NCBI RefSeq assembly: GCF_964275005.1
Contig: NC_092702.1
Span: forward strand, 36,728,816-36,792,815
DNA length: 64,000 bases
Reading direction: 5' to 3'
From: Diadema setosum
Taxonomy: Eukaryota > Echinodermata > Echinoidea > Diadematoida > Diadematidae
A program made the position numbers and the translations under genes. Positions 1 to 12,160 of the stretch are shown here, piece by piece (the first letter of the stretch is position 1; the number at the start of each line of letters is the position of its first letter). Under the pieces are notes generated by a model that saw only the letters and a program-made list of their open reading frames with translations, had not been told where the DNA came from and searched no databases.

Positions 1-349
1 TACAGTCACGTTAGTTTGGATTTGACAGCAAGAACGACTGAAATGTTGAATTAAGAAGACCTTGGAAGAGCTGGTAAATACATCTCCGAAGTTATTTTGA
101 TGCTTATGAGAGACGAGTAAAAGTCCTGTTAAAGTTATAATTTGCGTCATGATAGCGTCAACCCGTTCCCTGTCAGCCGATCTTCGTTCTGGCTGTAAAG
201 GTACCCGTTTCTGGTCGAACCACTATTCTTTTTCTTCTTTTTTCCCCATAGCATTAACTATCAATGTTAATATATTCCAAGCTAAAATCCAAGGAAAATG
301 AAGTATACTGATCTGTGTAGTATGCCACTAGAGATCAATACGAGAAGGG
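1..349. other. Intergenic, nothing recognised
   Basis: AT-rich sequence with a short pyrimidine run near 230-245. I see no gene or element. Confidence 0.5.
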
Positions 350-1118
350 CGATGTTCAAACCCATTTGACACACAGACATTACAATCTATACTATTGAAG
401 CAATGCTTCCTGTTGAGCAAAACTGTCTAGCGCTCTCTAGCGGCCTTGTAAAAGTAATTTTGCAATAACGTGTCTGCCTTCTTGAGCCGAAAGTTTTAAT
501 CGGTAGTTACGTTCCATATTCGATTCGCCGTTTCTATTGACAGTTAATGCATGACTTAAAAGCGTATCCAGGAAAAGTATGAAATATCGGAGGACATTAA
601 TTTTCAGTTAACAATGCATCCTTGTGTCATGGTTACAGACTGGTGTCATTTGCATCATAATAATGAGCAGGGAGGTGATCAAACCCATTTGACGCACAAA
701 CATTCTAATCTACATTGAAGCAATGCTTCCTGTTGTGCAAAACTGTCTAGCGCTCTCTAGCGGCCTAGGAATGCTAATTTTGCCTGTCTTCTCGTTCTGT
801 CGTCTACATAGAAATCAATCACTGAGAAGTACTGTCATTGTATCATTTGTTATTCCTGACTCTTTGTGTGCTTTGAGTGCCGATTGCACAGAAATTGAAA
901 GAAAAAAGCCTTTTACATATTATTCAAAGTCCCTGGCGCATAAACGGTGAAGGGGGTTATGCTACAAGAACTGTGTTTCTTGTAGCCGAAAAGTTTCAAT
1001 AGTTAATTACGTTCCATATTCGGTTCACTGTTTCTGTTAACATTTAATACTGGACTATTATGTGTATCGTGGAAAGGTACGGTAATATCGGAGGACATGA
1101 ATTTTTAATCGATAATGC
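350..1118. repeat. Diverged direct duplication (350-617 and 675-1118)
   Basis: Two collinear copies share a left part (CCCATTTGACRCACA, then GAAGCAATGCTTCCTGTTG and the run around GCGCTCTCTAGCGG) and a right part (TTACGTTCCATATTCG, ATATCGGAGGACAT). The second copy has about 170 extra bases between these parts (about 780-960). No terminal repeats or coding content were recognised, so it may be a segmental duplication or an unknown element. Confidence 0.75.
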
Positions 1119-2176
1119 AGAGGGTTCAACATTATGTAGTAACCCTCATTAGACCCAAATGTCCAGAGAAAGCCCGGCCATCAAATGTGTATTATCAACA
1201 TCGTCATCGTTATCGTCAGAACAGTTTTATCGTGAGTTATGAAGGAAAAGCAATTTATATTATCAACTCTAAATTCCCCATAATCTAAACATCGAAAGGT
1301 CCTATAGCGTATACGACAAATGAATGCAATCCATATAGGTAGCCTTAAACCTGAGGTTATCCTATACAATGTCATAAAATCTCCACGTGTATTGATAACC
1401 AATATTATGCGATGATCACATACAATATACCAAGATATTTCCAAGGCACTACAGACCGGTTCAGGGGCTACGACCTTAGCTTACACATTACGCATTATAG
1501 GTTGCTGTAACTTGTATCATTCTTGTGGGCGAGATTACCACGATGACCAGTTTTACTGCCATGGTAGATGACTGCAGATCATCTAGAATCAGAATTTACA
1601 CTCCCTATTTGAATGGGGTTTTTTTTTTCATTGTCAAAAGCGTGCATTCTTTTGCTGTTGTTATTGTTGTTGCTGTTGTTGTTTTCACCGTCGCCCCTGT
1701 GGTTGTTATTGCTGTTGTTTCTGATCAATATTATCTTGATAATATATTATTGTCATGTGGTTGGTGACATAGGACTTTGGTGTGCTTTGTAACGGACCAG
1801 TACGCTGAAGAGGCTTCCACTCTAATGATATCAAAGAAAGGAAAAGAAGAAAGTGATACAGTGCAATAGGCTGTTCTGAATCGCCGTTGTTCCAGGCTTA
1901 GCTATATCTGTACAGGGGGTGTAGAACCTCAGCTGAAATTTCCGCAAAAGCATATATCAAACCGTGAACAAAAGTAAGCAGATCAAACACACAAAACATT
2001 GAAGGTCGCACAGTGATACAAGAAACACACTTTAATCTAGTATTAAGACGTGAATTAATTCTTCAAGATTGATATAGATAAATAGAGATTTAAAGGGAGA
2101 AAGATAAAAATAGAACGGCATGACAAACAGGAACTTGCCTGCAATGGCATACAGCCAGCAGACACACGCCCACACC

Positions 2177-2222
<46 letters not shown>

Positions 2223-3658
2223 ATACATACAAACACACAAGCTCATTAATACTCGCACACGCCAAGGATACTAAGATTCAAATAAACCGTGAATGATGCT
2301 TTTTGCAGCCGTCACTAGTACGGAAGAACTACCATCTCACAAATGACATGGTAGGTAACTATTCCAGATATGAAACAAGGTGACAGGGAAAATAGTTATA
2401 TTTCAATATAAATATTTATTACACATAAATGGTATTTACAGGTCATCCCTATTACAGTGTGTAACAAACACATTATTGCAGTTTTTGTGCGACCCCTTTA
2501 CCCCTATTCGTGCAGCGTCTTGAAGTATAAAACGAGGCAGTTTTAGAATGCAGTTATATCACAAAAATAACACAACACGATGTTTTCATTGTATCGCTTT
2601 CTTTTATCTATTGAGAGAACGAATATTAGATCGCACAGAAAACTACTATCGATTAGCAGATTTGAACCTTTTGGGTGTAATTCCTCAGAATGTTCTCGAA
2701 ACTCATTTTGTTTAATGAGTTCAATAATCAGACCTTGTATATTGACGCCAACACATTTCACCAAATCTGCATGGCTCTTTTGTGTTGATCTAATGAAAGA
2801 GAGCCGGTAAAGTCTTCCCACCCTTTTCTTTATGCAATCAATAGTTTGTTTTCCTTTTGTGTCTTCTTTTTCTGTTGTTTTATCCTGTGGTTTAAATAAT
2901 TTGAATTAGCATTTAAAGGCAGTGGGTACGTTCCATGCGCAGTCTAGTTTGTCATATAATGAGCATGATGCACTAAGAACTATCCCGAGGTGACGTCATC
3001 GTTAGTTTTTCATGTTCATCAACAGCACGAGAAGAGCATGAGTATCATTCCCATCATGGCAGTAGAAATGCTGCAGGGCTGAGAACATAACTATTATTAT
3101 CATTATTACCCTCTAATGGTGATAAGTCTGTCTGTCTGACGTTCACGTACAAAGAATGTCTGCACCTGGCAATGATTCTTGGCTGAATAATAACCATTGC
3201 AATAATATGCAATGCGTTGGCTTGCTTAAAGCTTAATAACCACCGCATTAACAATGGCACTGATTTACAATAGCTTGCCTCGCCCTCCAAACTTCTCTTG
3301 AAAGCAAATTGTGAGAGCGATGTCAAAGCTAATGTCAAAGCAAGAAAACAAAGACGATGTGTCTGAATGGCACCGCGTGTGACATGGCCTGGGACCGACT
3401 GGCATTGTTTGCAAGTACAACTGTATTCTAGGATCCATACTTGGGCCTCCATTTGAATCTTGTCCAACCTCTACATGTACATGTACTAACAAATGTCTGT
3501 CATAGACACAGTCTCAGTGAAAGGAAATCTAGTAGAATGCTTATTATGGGGTTTGAAATCGATGTCTTCCATTTCTCAGAGAATGATCTCTCCTCACTTT
3601 ATTAAAGTCCGATATCATAAGATCTTGTCAGAATGAAGAGTTCTTGATACCGGTTATC

Positions 3659-3692
<34 letters not shown>
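1119..3692. other. Intergenic downstream of gene A; simple repeats only
   Basis: Contains T/GTT-rich sequence near 1620-1720, a C-rich then (CA)n run at about 2170-2220 and a (GT)n run at about 3663-3692. Short open frames here look random. Confidence 0.5.
2170..2220. repeat. (CA)n microsatellite
   Basis: Short CCCA repeats pass into about 17 CA units. Confidence 0.95.
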
Positions 3693-3695
<3 letters not shown>

Positions 3696-3698
3696 ATT
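3693..3698 (-). promoter_or_regulatory. Candidate poly(A) signal for gene A
   Basis: AATAAA on the minus strand, about 285 nt past the gene A stop and beside a (GT)n run that would lie upstream in the plus direction. This hexamer is common by chance in AT-rich DNA, so the call is weak. Confidence 0.3.
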
Positions 3699-3982
3699 GT
3701 CTGATAATCAGATTGACGACACTAGTTAAACCAAGGAGGTACTAGTACAGGCTCGCACATAGCTTCTTGGAGCTGCGAGAGGGATTACAGTATCAAGTAT
3801 TGCCTAGTACGTTTACCTTCTTGGTTGAACTATATTTTGGGATGACTGACGATTTGGAATTGATATTACGTTTCACTGGTGAAATATTTCACACAGACAT
3901 TTGCAAAGAGACATAATGGCAATGTTTGGCAGATATCTCAGTTTTGATTTACAAATAAAACAACGAGAAAACGACTCTAATG

Positions 3983-6020
3983 TCACTCTCTTGAATCCGG
4001 TTTTTTCCTCTTCCTCTTCCGACAGAAAAGTCGTTCCCAGCAGGCTACGAAGGTGCGATCAAAAGCTTTCTTCATGTTGTCGAGGGTCAGGGATTCGACA
4101 GCAAACGAGAGGAAAGCAGAAATCATGAGCATCCCAAGAATCATCATGGTTATAGAGAGGAGAACTGCCGTGGTCTTCTGCTTCTCCGTCAGCGTCTGTC
4201 CCTTGGTGTAGTAGAACATATCTCCGAATCCCACCGTGAGGATGGTGATGATGTCGAAGTAAAAAGAGTCGATTAGCGTCCACTCCCCCGGCACGAAGCT
4301 GGAGTAATAGATGACCATCGACGTCAGGCACAGGTAAATGAAAAAGAAGATGCCAACAAACCAGATCGGTACCGACGTCGATTTCGCTGAGTCATCAACG
4401 TCGGAGTTGTCGGAGGCACTGTTATTGTTGCTGTTGTTTTCGTTGATTCGTGATTGGAGGGTTGTCCCAATATTAGTATTCTCAGCTTCACATATGGCCA
4501 CATTCTCTCCTTGAGAAAGTATCCCGTTACATATTTCCCTCATCTGTACGCTGTGGGTGATGCTCCCTACTGTCGATGATTTGTCTGAGTTTCCCTCGCT
4601 CGTTCCTCCCCAATCCACCCTTCCTCCACCTGGGTTGGGTGATCCTATTTGTCCATTCTGTTTTTGTCTAAATGCTTGATTAGTAACTCCGTTAAGTCGG
4701 GTTTGTCCATCACTGTCAGAAGTAACGCGGCAATCTTTGCTACTGTCAAAATCTCCTCGGTCGTCGTTCGTATTTGCGACGCTGCGTCTGGGTTTGTCGC
4801 GTTTTCCCGCGTTGTTCACGCGTGCAGCACTGATGACGCTGATGCAGCTCACTGAGCGAGGTGGGCGCACGTCCATATGTCTTGCCCGCTTCTTCTTACA
4901 GGATTGGCAGAGGTTGTAAAGTGACTGATACGTTTTAGTGATGACGTAGACAATGCCCCGTCCCACCCATCCGATGAGGGTGATGTTGAGCGGCACGCCC
5001 ACGATGGCATAGAAAATGCACAGGATTCGGCCCAATTGCGTCTTCGGTACGAGGATGCCGTATCCTGTAAGGGAAGATTGGAAGCAAACGAGAGAGAAAT
5101 AGTAGCAAGATTCCACTCTGTGTGAAGGCAGAGAGGTAAGAATCCTCACTCCTGGTGAACAATCTGACAAGACTTTGCAATGAGCAACAAAAATGAAATT
5201 GGCACAGGACACTCATATCAACATTTGTTTCGTATTAAGATATTCGGCTCAAAGGGTGCACAAATCGATCTGAGGCTACAAGAAAAGATCTTGGAGTAGG
5301 AGGGAGGGAAGGATGAAAATCAACATTGGTTGTCATAAGTTATCACTTCATTTTTATTACTATTATACCGGCTCGTTATCATCGAAATCACTGAAAAAGA
5401 AGAAGAACAAAAAAGCAGCTTACTACCGGAGACAGATCACCAAGACACACAACAAGCTGCAAGAACGTAAAACATTTAAAGACCCGTAGGGCCTAAACAT
5501 CAATTCACAGTGGGAATGGATTGCCAATAAGCGTGAACATAATACATTAATAATTATGTACATGTATTTCAATTAAGATATCGAAGCAACAAAAATATGA
5601 CATAAATTCTTTGTTTTTTCCACACACAAAAAAAAAACACCACACACGCAGAGAAGATGAATTTTGCTAACCGATCGTGGAGATGACCGTCAGACAGAAG
5701 TGGACCCCGCCGAGAAAGTTCCACTCGAGTCCCTTGTCTTGGTGGACCTCCCTCATGATTGTGTCCATGATGTCATCAATTTGGCACGCTGTGACGTTCA
5801 TCTGATCCATCGATTCATACGTTACATTGCTGATATTGCAATTCCGACCTCTCTCCCACGCCTGCAGAGATATCAAAGCAAAATAGCAGAAATTGTTCTC
5901 AAGGATATACTTGAGGCAAAGTAGTGGCAGTAGTGGTAGTGGTAGTGGTAATGGTAGTGATATTATTAGTGGCAGTGGTAGTAGTAAGAGTGATAGTAGA
6001 AGATGGCAGTTATAGGGTTT

Positions 6021-6087
<67 letters not shown>

Positions 6088-7169
6088 CTTCTTAGAAAGG
6101 TTTGGTGGTGTAACATAAGTAACAGAAAAGTAGAAGTTGTAGTAGTACAAGTAGTAGTGGTAGTAGTAGTAGTAGTCGTATAGTAGTAATAGCTGTAGTG
6201 GTGGTGGTGGTTGTAGTAGAAGTAGAAGTAGCAGCAGCAGCGGAAGGTTGTGATGGATACTTCAATTCTAACATATTAGTAATAGTACAGATATATTAAC
6301 ATTGGTCATACAAATTGTGTAAGCACCAGATGTAACAGCATCAGGCCCAATACGTTGACGAGGAAAGATCGAGTAATGTGCATGCAATAGCATAAAGGCA
6401 AACTGCTATTGTGGTGGTGCTTGTAATAATACATTGTTTATGCAATGTTGTACTTGTGGTGGAGTATAGTGGTCCATCGTAACAGTTACAGCAGTTCTTA
6501 AAACCTGAAATAGTTACAGTACTTGTACATTGTAGTAGGGCAGTAGTTTTGGTATTGTTAGTGGTGGTGCAGTTGTACTAGTACCAGTATTTATCATAAA
6601 CGTAGTACATGCAAATTGGGACATATAAATAGTGGAAAATGAAGAAGTAGTTGCTAATATAGGTACAATAGCTGCAAAACGTTATACCAGGGGCGGACCC
6701 AGGAATTCCATAAAGAGGGGGCGTCTTTACAAAATTAAAGGGGAGGGGGGGTGGGGGATGTGCGCTCCCCCTGGATCCGCCACTGGTTGTAATAATGTGA
6801 AATCAGTGCTTTGTTTTGCCTAGATCTGTTGCCGTCCTGATAGACGAGCATGATGCAAAACGTGAGCCTCGTCCTCACCTGGTATACAAGCAGAGAGAAC
6901 TGTTCTCTTTCGTACGACCGAATGCGGGCAAGTTGCGGTCCCTCGATGTGGCTGAAGAGAAAACCACCTCCAACAAGGTAGAGCAACCAGATGACGAGCG
7001 GGAAGAAAGACATAGCAATCTTGAAGCACCGATCTCTTCTCTTCTTCGCCGACGACGGCGACGTCGCCATTTCTTCCGACATCGCCTTCTCCGAGTCGTG
7101 GTCACCAGTTCCCTTCTCCATGTCGGGAATTATGACCGTGTGCACCTCACTACATGATACGCGAGGCAT
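3983..7169 (-). CDS. Gene A: two-pore-domain (K2P) potassium channel, 3 coding exons, 520 aa
   Basis: Coding exons are 7169-6879, 5861-5672 and 5064-3983; they total 1563 nt, exactly 521 codons with the stop. Splice sites are CAG|GTGAGG with TGCAG|GCG (phase 0) and ATCG|GTTAGC with TTACAG|GATACGG (phase 1 in the pore glycine). M1 is about residues 50-72. The extracellular cap (73-145) carries N-glycosylation motifs NIS, NVT and NVT and two cysteines. Pore 1 has filter TIGYG (159-163); M2 is about 173-200, M3 about 392-414, pore 2 has TVGFG (437-441) and M4 about 460-485. The M2-M3 loop is about 190 aa, polar and Asn-rich. Channels of this family form dimers that pass background K+ current at the plasma membrane. 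The post-filter residue in pore 1 is Ile (GYGI), where K2Ps usually have Asp, Asn or His. An in-frame TGA lies two codons before the first ATG; the second ATG (codon 17) has the better Kozak context. Subfamily is uncertain: the M2 region looks TALK/TREK-like. Confidence 0.9.
5065..5671 (-). other. Gene A intron 2 (in the pore-1 GYG codon)
   Basis: This 607-nt intron starts GTTAGC and ends TTACAG on the minus strand. It holds no other feature I can support. Confidence 0.85.
6011..6091. repeat. (TA)n microsatellite in gene A intron 1
   Basis: Long alternating TA tract, flanked on both sides by degenerate GTA/GTG trinucleotide repeats from about 5920 to 6250. Confidence 0.9.
6688..6785. mobile_element. 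Short non-autonomous DNA element, hAT-like ends
   Basis: Begins CAGGGGCGGACCCAGGAATT and ends GGATCCGCCACTG, so the termini are inverted copies of a CAGNGGCGGATCC end typical of hAT-type MITEs. The interior is G-rich. A related copy lies at 28701-28846. I do not see a convincing 8-bp target duplication. It sits inside intron 1 of gene A. Confidence 0.65.
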
Positions 7170-7964
7170 CCGACATCAGTTCGGTTTTCGACTTCGACTT
7201 GGCTTCTTTCTTCTAAGAGTGCTGCGACCACGATGGTAGAAAACTTGTGAAGAGTTTTTGGTTGGTTTCTCCTCTTTTCTACATACAAGTGGTATCACCT
7301 CCAATCTGTCCAGTAATAAAAGAACAATTCGAAAAATCAGTTCACAACAGTGTTTGCAACTATATACGGATATAATACATGGTGTGGATGAGCGTCTCCC
7401 TGCTGTACTAATGTAGCAATCCTTTTATTCAAATCTTGCTATATTATACAAATATATTACATGTATTCGCATACGGCGTCATTTTTCACTAAGTTTAGTT
7501 ACACGAATGCATATGAACTAGTGTACTTAAAATACAAAAAAAAAAGAAAAAGAAAAGAAATGTATGTTCGAGCACGTATTGTATCCCTGTATAATGTACA
7601 TGTATCAACGTGTTCATGTATTATAAAAAATAATGTTACGTGTATCTTTACACATTATACACGCATTAAGGAAGCTTCATAAACTCAGCTGTATTAAGAT
7701 CAGACGGCGTACAGTATGTGTGGAGTCGGATGGCCCTAGTTGTCAACTGCATGGTAACACTCTTTGCAACTACAATAATGTACATTTCATGAACAGGATA
7801 TGAATTTATTGGTGATACTGTCTTTGTGTCCCTTTCGAACAGTTTTCTTGAAGAAGCCAAGACTTCGCCTTTTTTTTTCAATAATGTTACAGATGCCCTG
7901 CCCTTTAAGTATATATGTGTTCCATGCCTTTACAGATTATAGGTTTTGCACACGAATGTTTCTT
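7170..7964. other. 5' flank of gene A
   Basis: This stretch should hold the 5' UTR and promoter of gene A. A pyrimidine-rich run lies at about 7255-7285. I cannot point to a TATA box or a start site with confidence. Confidence 0.4.
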
Positions 7965-8707
7965 TCATTTCATTTCTTTAGATGGTAACAGTAATTAGCA
8001 AAAGGATCCACTTTAAGCGTATCTACGTAAACTAGTTTCTTTAAAAGTCATTTACAATGTAAAGATGGGTGCCTGTCAAGAACGGCTGAGGTACATATTG
8101 TAGGTTTGAGGAATGTTATGGCGTGCAAGTTCTGTTGGAAGATCATTTCTAAAACTTACCCGTAATAATTAAGTTTTCCCGGTGAAAGAAGGGAGAATTA
8201 CTGTATCCTTTTGATCTAGTTCTTCTTATCGATATCAATTTGCCTCTTTGATGTGGTATCAGAGTACGAAATTTAGGCAAATATACATTTAAGACAGCAG
8301 TATATTATTATTATGATCAAAATCCCCAGAAGATGAAGATGCGTACGTGTGGGACTTACACAAGAATAACCTTTGTTCTTATACTGTATAATTTGCAGTT
8401 GTCATTTCGTAGAATTCAAGAGAAATGAAATGCAAAGGGGCGATATTGCTATACAAATATCCGAAATAAATGAATAAATGAATAAAAATGCTTTGTACCT
8501 GCACGTACAGCGTAGGTGTTAATTTTAGTATGTTAAGAGCTGCCTTTTATACACCATGTAGTTAATGATATACACTACACAAGAATAACCTTTATTATCA
8601 TACTATATTTTATACTTTATTATATAAAGAAACTAGTTTACGTAGATACGCTTAAAGTGGATCCTTTTGTTAATTACCGTTATTATTCTATATAATCTAA
8701 AGAAATT
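7965..8707. mobile_element. Inverted-repeat element, about 0.74 kb
   Basis: Arm 7965-8043 reappears inverted at 8624-8707; the core includes AAACTAGTTTACGTAGATAC and TTAAAGTGGATCCTTTTG. Inside, two direct copies of ACACAAGAATAACCTTT (near 8357 and 8579) each precede a TATACT-like stretch. No protein is encoded. This fits a non-autonomous transposon or a local inverted duplication; target duplications are not clear. Confidence 0.65.
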
Positions 8708-10940
8708 AAATGAATGATACACTGCGCACATATGCTGCACAAAATTCTTTCAAAATTTCTTAGGTTACCAGTTTATAGCGTACACTGTACACATTACTAG
8801 AGCAAGCGCATCGTTACCAGAGCTGTTACTCTTAGTACGGTACTCATAATCCTAATGACGGAAAACGGAAGAAGTTTAGTGTGCTTCATCTTATTTTATT
8901 CTTTTTTTCTGATTAATTTCTTTTAGAGGGAGATCAACAGAATTAGCAGTTATCAATAAGACACATACCGGTGTTTCCACGTGTTCTTAAAACGCACATA
9001 ATTTTCAATAAAAACAAACCAATACAAGTGTACACGCACAGTGGACTGGGATCATACTAGAGGTGCTAAATTCTCGGATGAGGAAATTTCCCGATGTAAA
9101 GACTGCTGCAGTCAATGTTGCAGTGCGTAGAAAGAAACAGAAGACCTCCCGATTATTGTGGATTCTGTGGTAATATAGTTACATTGAAATTCGTGTCTAA
9201 CATGGGTTATCCTGAGTTTGACTTCTGCCATGTACAAGTACATGTACTTTACCATCTGGAATTGGATCTTTTGTTTTTGTTTTGTTTTTGTTTTTTTTTA
9301 ATTATGATCGTCCTCTTGATCCAGGTTCTAGAATAGATTACTGGCAATGCTGTCATATACAATTCAATAATGGTAATATCAAGGACCTCTGGAGAATAAT
9401 TCAAATACTCAAGAGGCTATACCCTCTGTAAATAAGACATACATGTGTACATGTACTAATCAATGTCATATATTATTATGATAATTTCTACTTTTATTAC
9501 TATTATAATTGTTATCATACTCATTGCTATCATTAGCATTATCATTATTATGACTGTTTTCATTAACATTATAACTCATTCTGCAATCATTACCATTATT
9601 GTCGTCATCGTTATCACAGTTATTATCATCATCAATATCACCATACGTTGTAATCAGAGCTGGAACTCATTAAGTATTTTGAACGAATGTTGTCGACAGC
9701 AGGATATTATTTTTATGTGACACTATACAGTATACAGATGTTGTGTGTTAAACGTCATATACTAGTAGTGACTATACAAACTGTCATGATAGTGTCCTAC
9801 TTGTGAATACATTTTGCACATTGCTAAGAAATAATCCCTGCTATGGACCGTCAGATTTGATCTGTTTTCCAGTCAGTGGCATTGGTCGAGACAAGATAAC
9901 GCAGCCACTTTAAACAACGCCTTGGACGAACTGTACTCTCTTTCTATGCCCTATACAAAAGTTGTACTTTGCATGGAGAGATTGTAGAGTGGTACCCTAG
10001 ATTAAATAACGCACAAACATGTTCTGTCATTCTACATTTGTACATGTATATTGATCGAAGAAAGAAGTCAACAAAGACATTGTACCGTTTACAGATTTTG
10101 TCAAACATCAGTCCCTCTGAAATAAAGTTGATGATACCATCATGTAGGGTCCTACACTTGCACATCTGTATGCTTGAATTCCTAAAATGTCTTTGCAAAA
10201 CCTGTCTGTGCGATCTTCAAATGATATTTCCATCTCTCTAAAACGGCCAAACTTTTTTTCGTAACATAAACTTAGTGAAGGTGAATCTGAGTAAGCAATG
10301 TCTTTCTGCGATGTAGGCATAAACTGTATTTCTAAGACGATTATCCTAGGGGCGTAATCCATCATTTAGTAAGGGCCATCACAAAACTCGCGGGGACACC
10401 TCCAGTCAAAATTGTCATATTTGAAATGCAATATCAGGACCCACTTCATTATTTTCTTTTTCCAGTTACGAACACCTTGTCCCAGGGTATCTTTTTACTG
10501 CATACCAAAGCGGATTAAATTTTTATTGTGACATGAATCACATTCGACTATTCGGATATTCGACATGCATTTCCCAAACGAAAACACGTACACGCACCTG
10601 CACTCTATAACAATAATTTAATCACGTGTTAAACCTAAATTTTTATATGAATTTTACTGGTTATATTTCTAAATCATTTCTAAATTAACTGTCTTGTGCG
10701 GACCGAGTACATTTTTGGTGTATAATTCTTTAAACTTATCAACGTTCTTCTCGTTTGTTAAAGTTTATTAGTGAAATTACCGCTTATAACCTTAAGATTA
10801 TAACCTTGAATTAAAGGAAACTTAATTCTAGATAATGGCATTTTATGCCACATGCTTATAACTTTGCTATCTTTCAATTGAATCTTCTCATTAGAACCAT
10901 TATACTACCCACATTAAAAAAAAACCAAACAAACAAAGCG
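8708..10940. other. Intergenic, no gene seen
   Basis: Includes a degenerate ATT/ATC trinucleotide tract at about 9463-9640 whose long translation is low complexity. Other short frames look random. Confidence 0.5.
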
Positions 10941-10949
10941 GCCATGTAG

Positions 10950-11243
10950 CTTAAAGGGTTGTGATACGTCACTAATGGAGGATATAAGATACATATAATC
11001 ATATGTAAAACGGTTTTTTTTTTCACTCAACTCTGTTTCTGTTGCAATGTAATTTATATACTGAATGTATTTCCACTACTGATGTACTGATGATTTGTTT
11101 TGTTGTTGTCGTAATGATTGTATTTTGTTTGTGTTTTGTATATGTAACTTATTTTGTCTAACTGTATTTTTATCGATGTAAATCAGACACAATTCAGCCG
11201 TTCGGCTTTGATCAATAAACCATTCCATTCCATTCCATGTGAG
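10950..11243 (+). mobile_element. Possible 3' end of a LINE with ATTCC tail
   Basis: A T/G-rich stretch (about 11030-11180) leads to TTCGGCTTTGATCAATAAAC and then a tandem ATTCC run ending near 11240. A short pentanucleotide tail after such a sequence is typical of CR1/L2-like LINE 3' ends. No coding part remains, so the family call is inference. Confidence 0.45.
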
Positions 11244-12160
11244 GCGGCGAAAATTTTGAGTTAAAGAGGGTGTCTGTAATGGTGTTGCGAGGATTATTTG
11301 TTACAGCCTATGATGAAGAAATTCCCTTTAAAAACGCCTTTGGTGTATACATCAATCAGCGTTTCGGCTGTATTGTAATTTCATATTTGATATGTGAGCT
11401 GAAATACATTGTATTTGTCAAAAAAAAAAACCCACCAAAAACCCTGTTGACTCCGAGGCTTTGCCCTTTACGAATGTCATAATGATAACGGTATATACTC
11501 GAGGCAACCATAGATCAACTGCAAATGTATTCACTTTTGGTTCACATTCTTGACGTACTTAGCCGAGATACTCGCAAAACAAACGAATCCACTACAATGT
11601 GCATTTGAAAAAATTTCGGCTCTATCATAAAACTTTGAAAAAACAGGTACATTACAAAATGTTGATTCCGACTGTAAGCTGGAATAACCTCCGTCAGGAA
11701 TAAGTGCTAAATGTGATGATAATGAGCTATTTGATTATTGCATGGGTGTCATATCAATGTTATGAAAACTTTGTTAAATCACGAAAGCAGCTGTAACATG
11801 AAGCTCATGTGGCCCAGGCTTCGAGTTTTACGTCATGGTGATCTTTCAGAGAAAGAACTATACATAACTAGATGAAATCATTAAAAATACCTACGTAGCA
11901 ACTCTAAAAAGCACACACACCCATCTACAAAGTTTGATGATTTCATGCGCAACTAAAATAGGAAGAAAAAACAAAAATTCTCACCTTGTGTTTGAGTTAA
12001 TATTCCGAAAGTAAGACTTCCGAGTGGACCAGTGGAGGCAAGATGGCGTCGATTTATATTTGGGCCCCCCTTTCTTTCGTCGGTCACTTCTTTACCCCCC
12101 AAAGTGCATACATTAAAGCCCCCTGTTTAGAATAGAGGTACATCAATGCCAAACCCCTAG
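11244..12160. other. Intergenic, nothing recognised
   Basis: AT-rich with an A-run near 11420; no repeat or gene structure noticed. Confidence 0.45.

Larger units (their letters stand above)
5862..6878 (-). other. Gene A intron 1 (in the M1-P1 cap)
   Basis: This 1017-nt intron starts GTGAGG and ends CTGCAG on the minus strand. It contains a GTA/GTG trinucleotide tract (about 5920-6250), a (TA)n run near 6020-6090 and a hAT-like MITE at 6688-6785. Confidence 0.85.

Noticed and set aside
5667-6116. 149-codon frame reaching into the (TA)n run
   Set aside because: Only 5672-5861 is exon; the rest is intron low-complexity sequence read through the acceptor.
9463-9720. Ile-rich 85-codon frame resembling a membrane segment
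   Set aside because: It comes from a degenerate ATT/ATC repeat, not a membrane protein.
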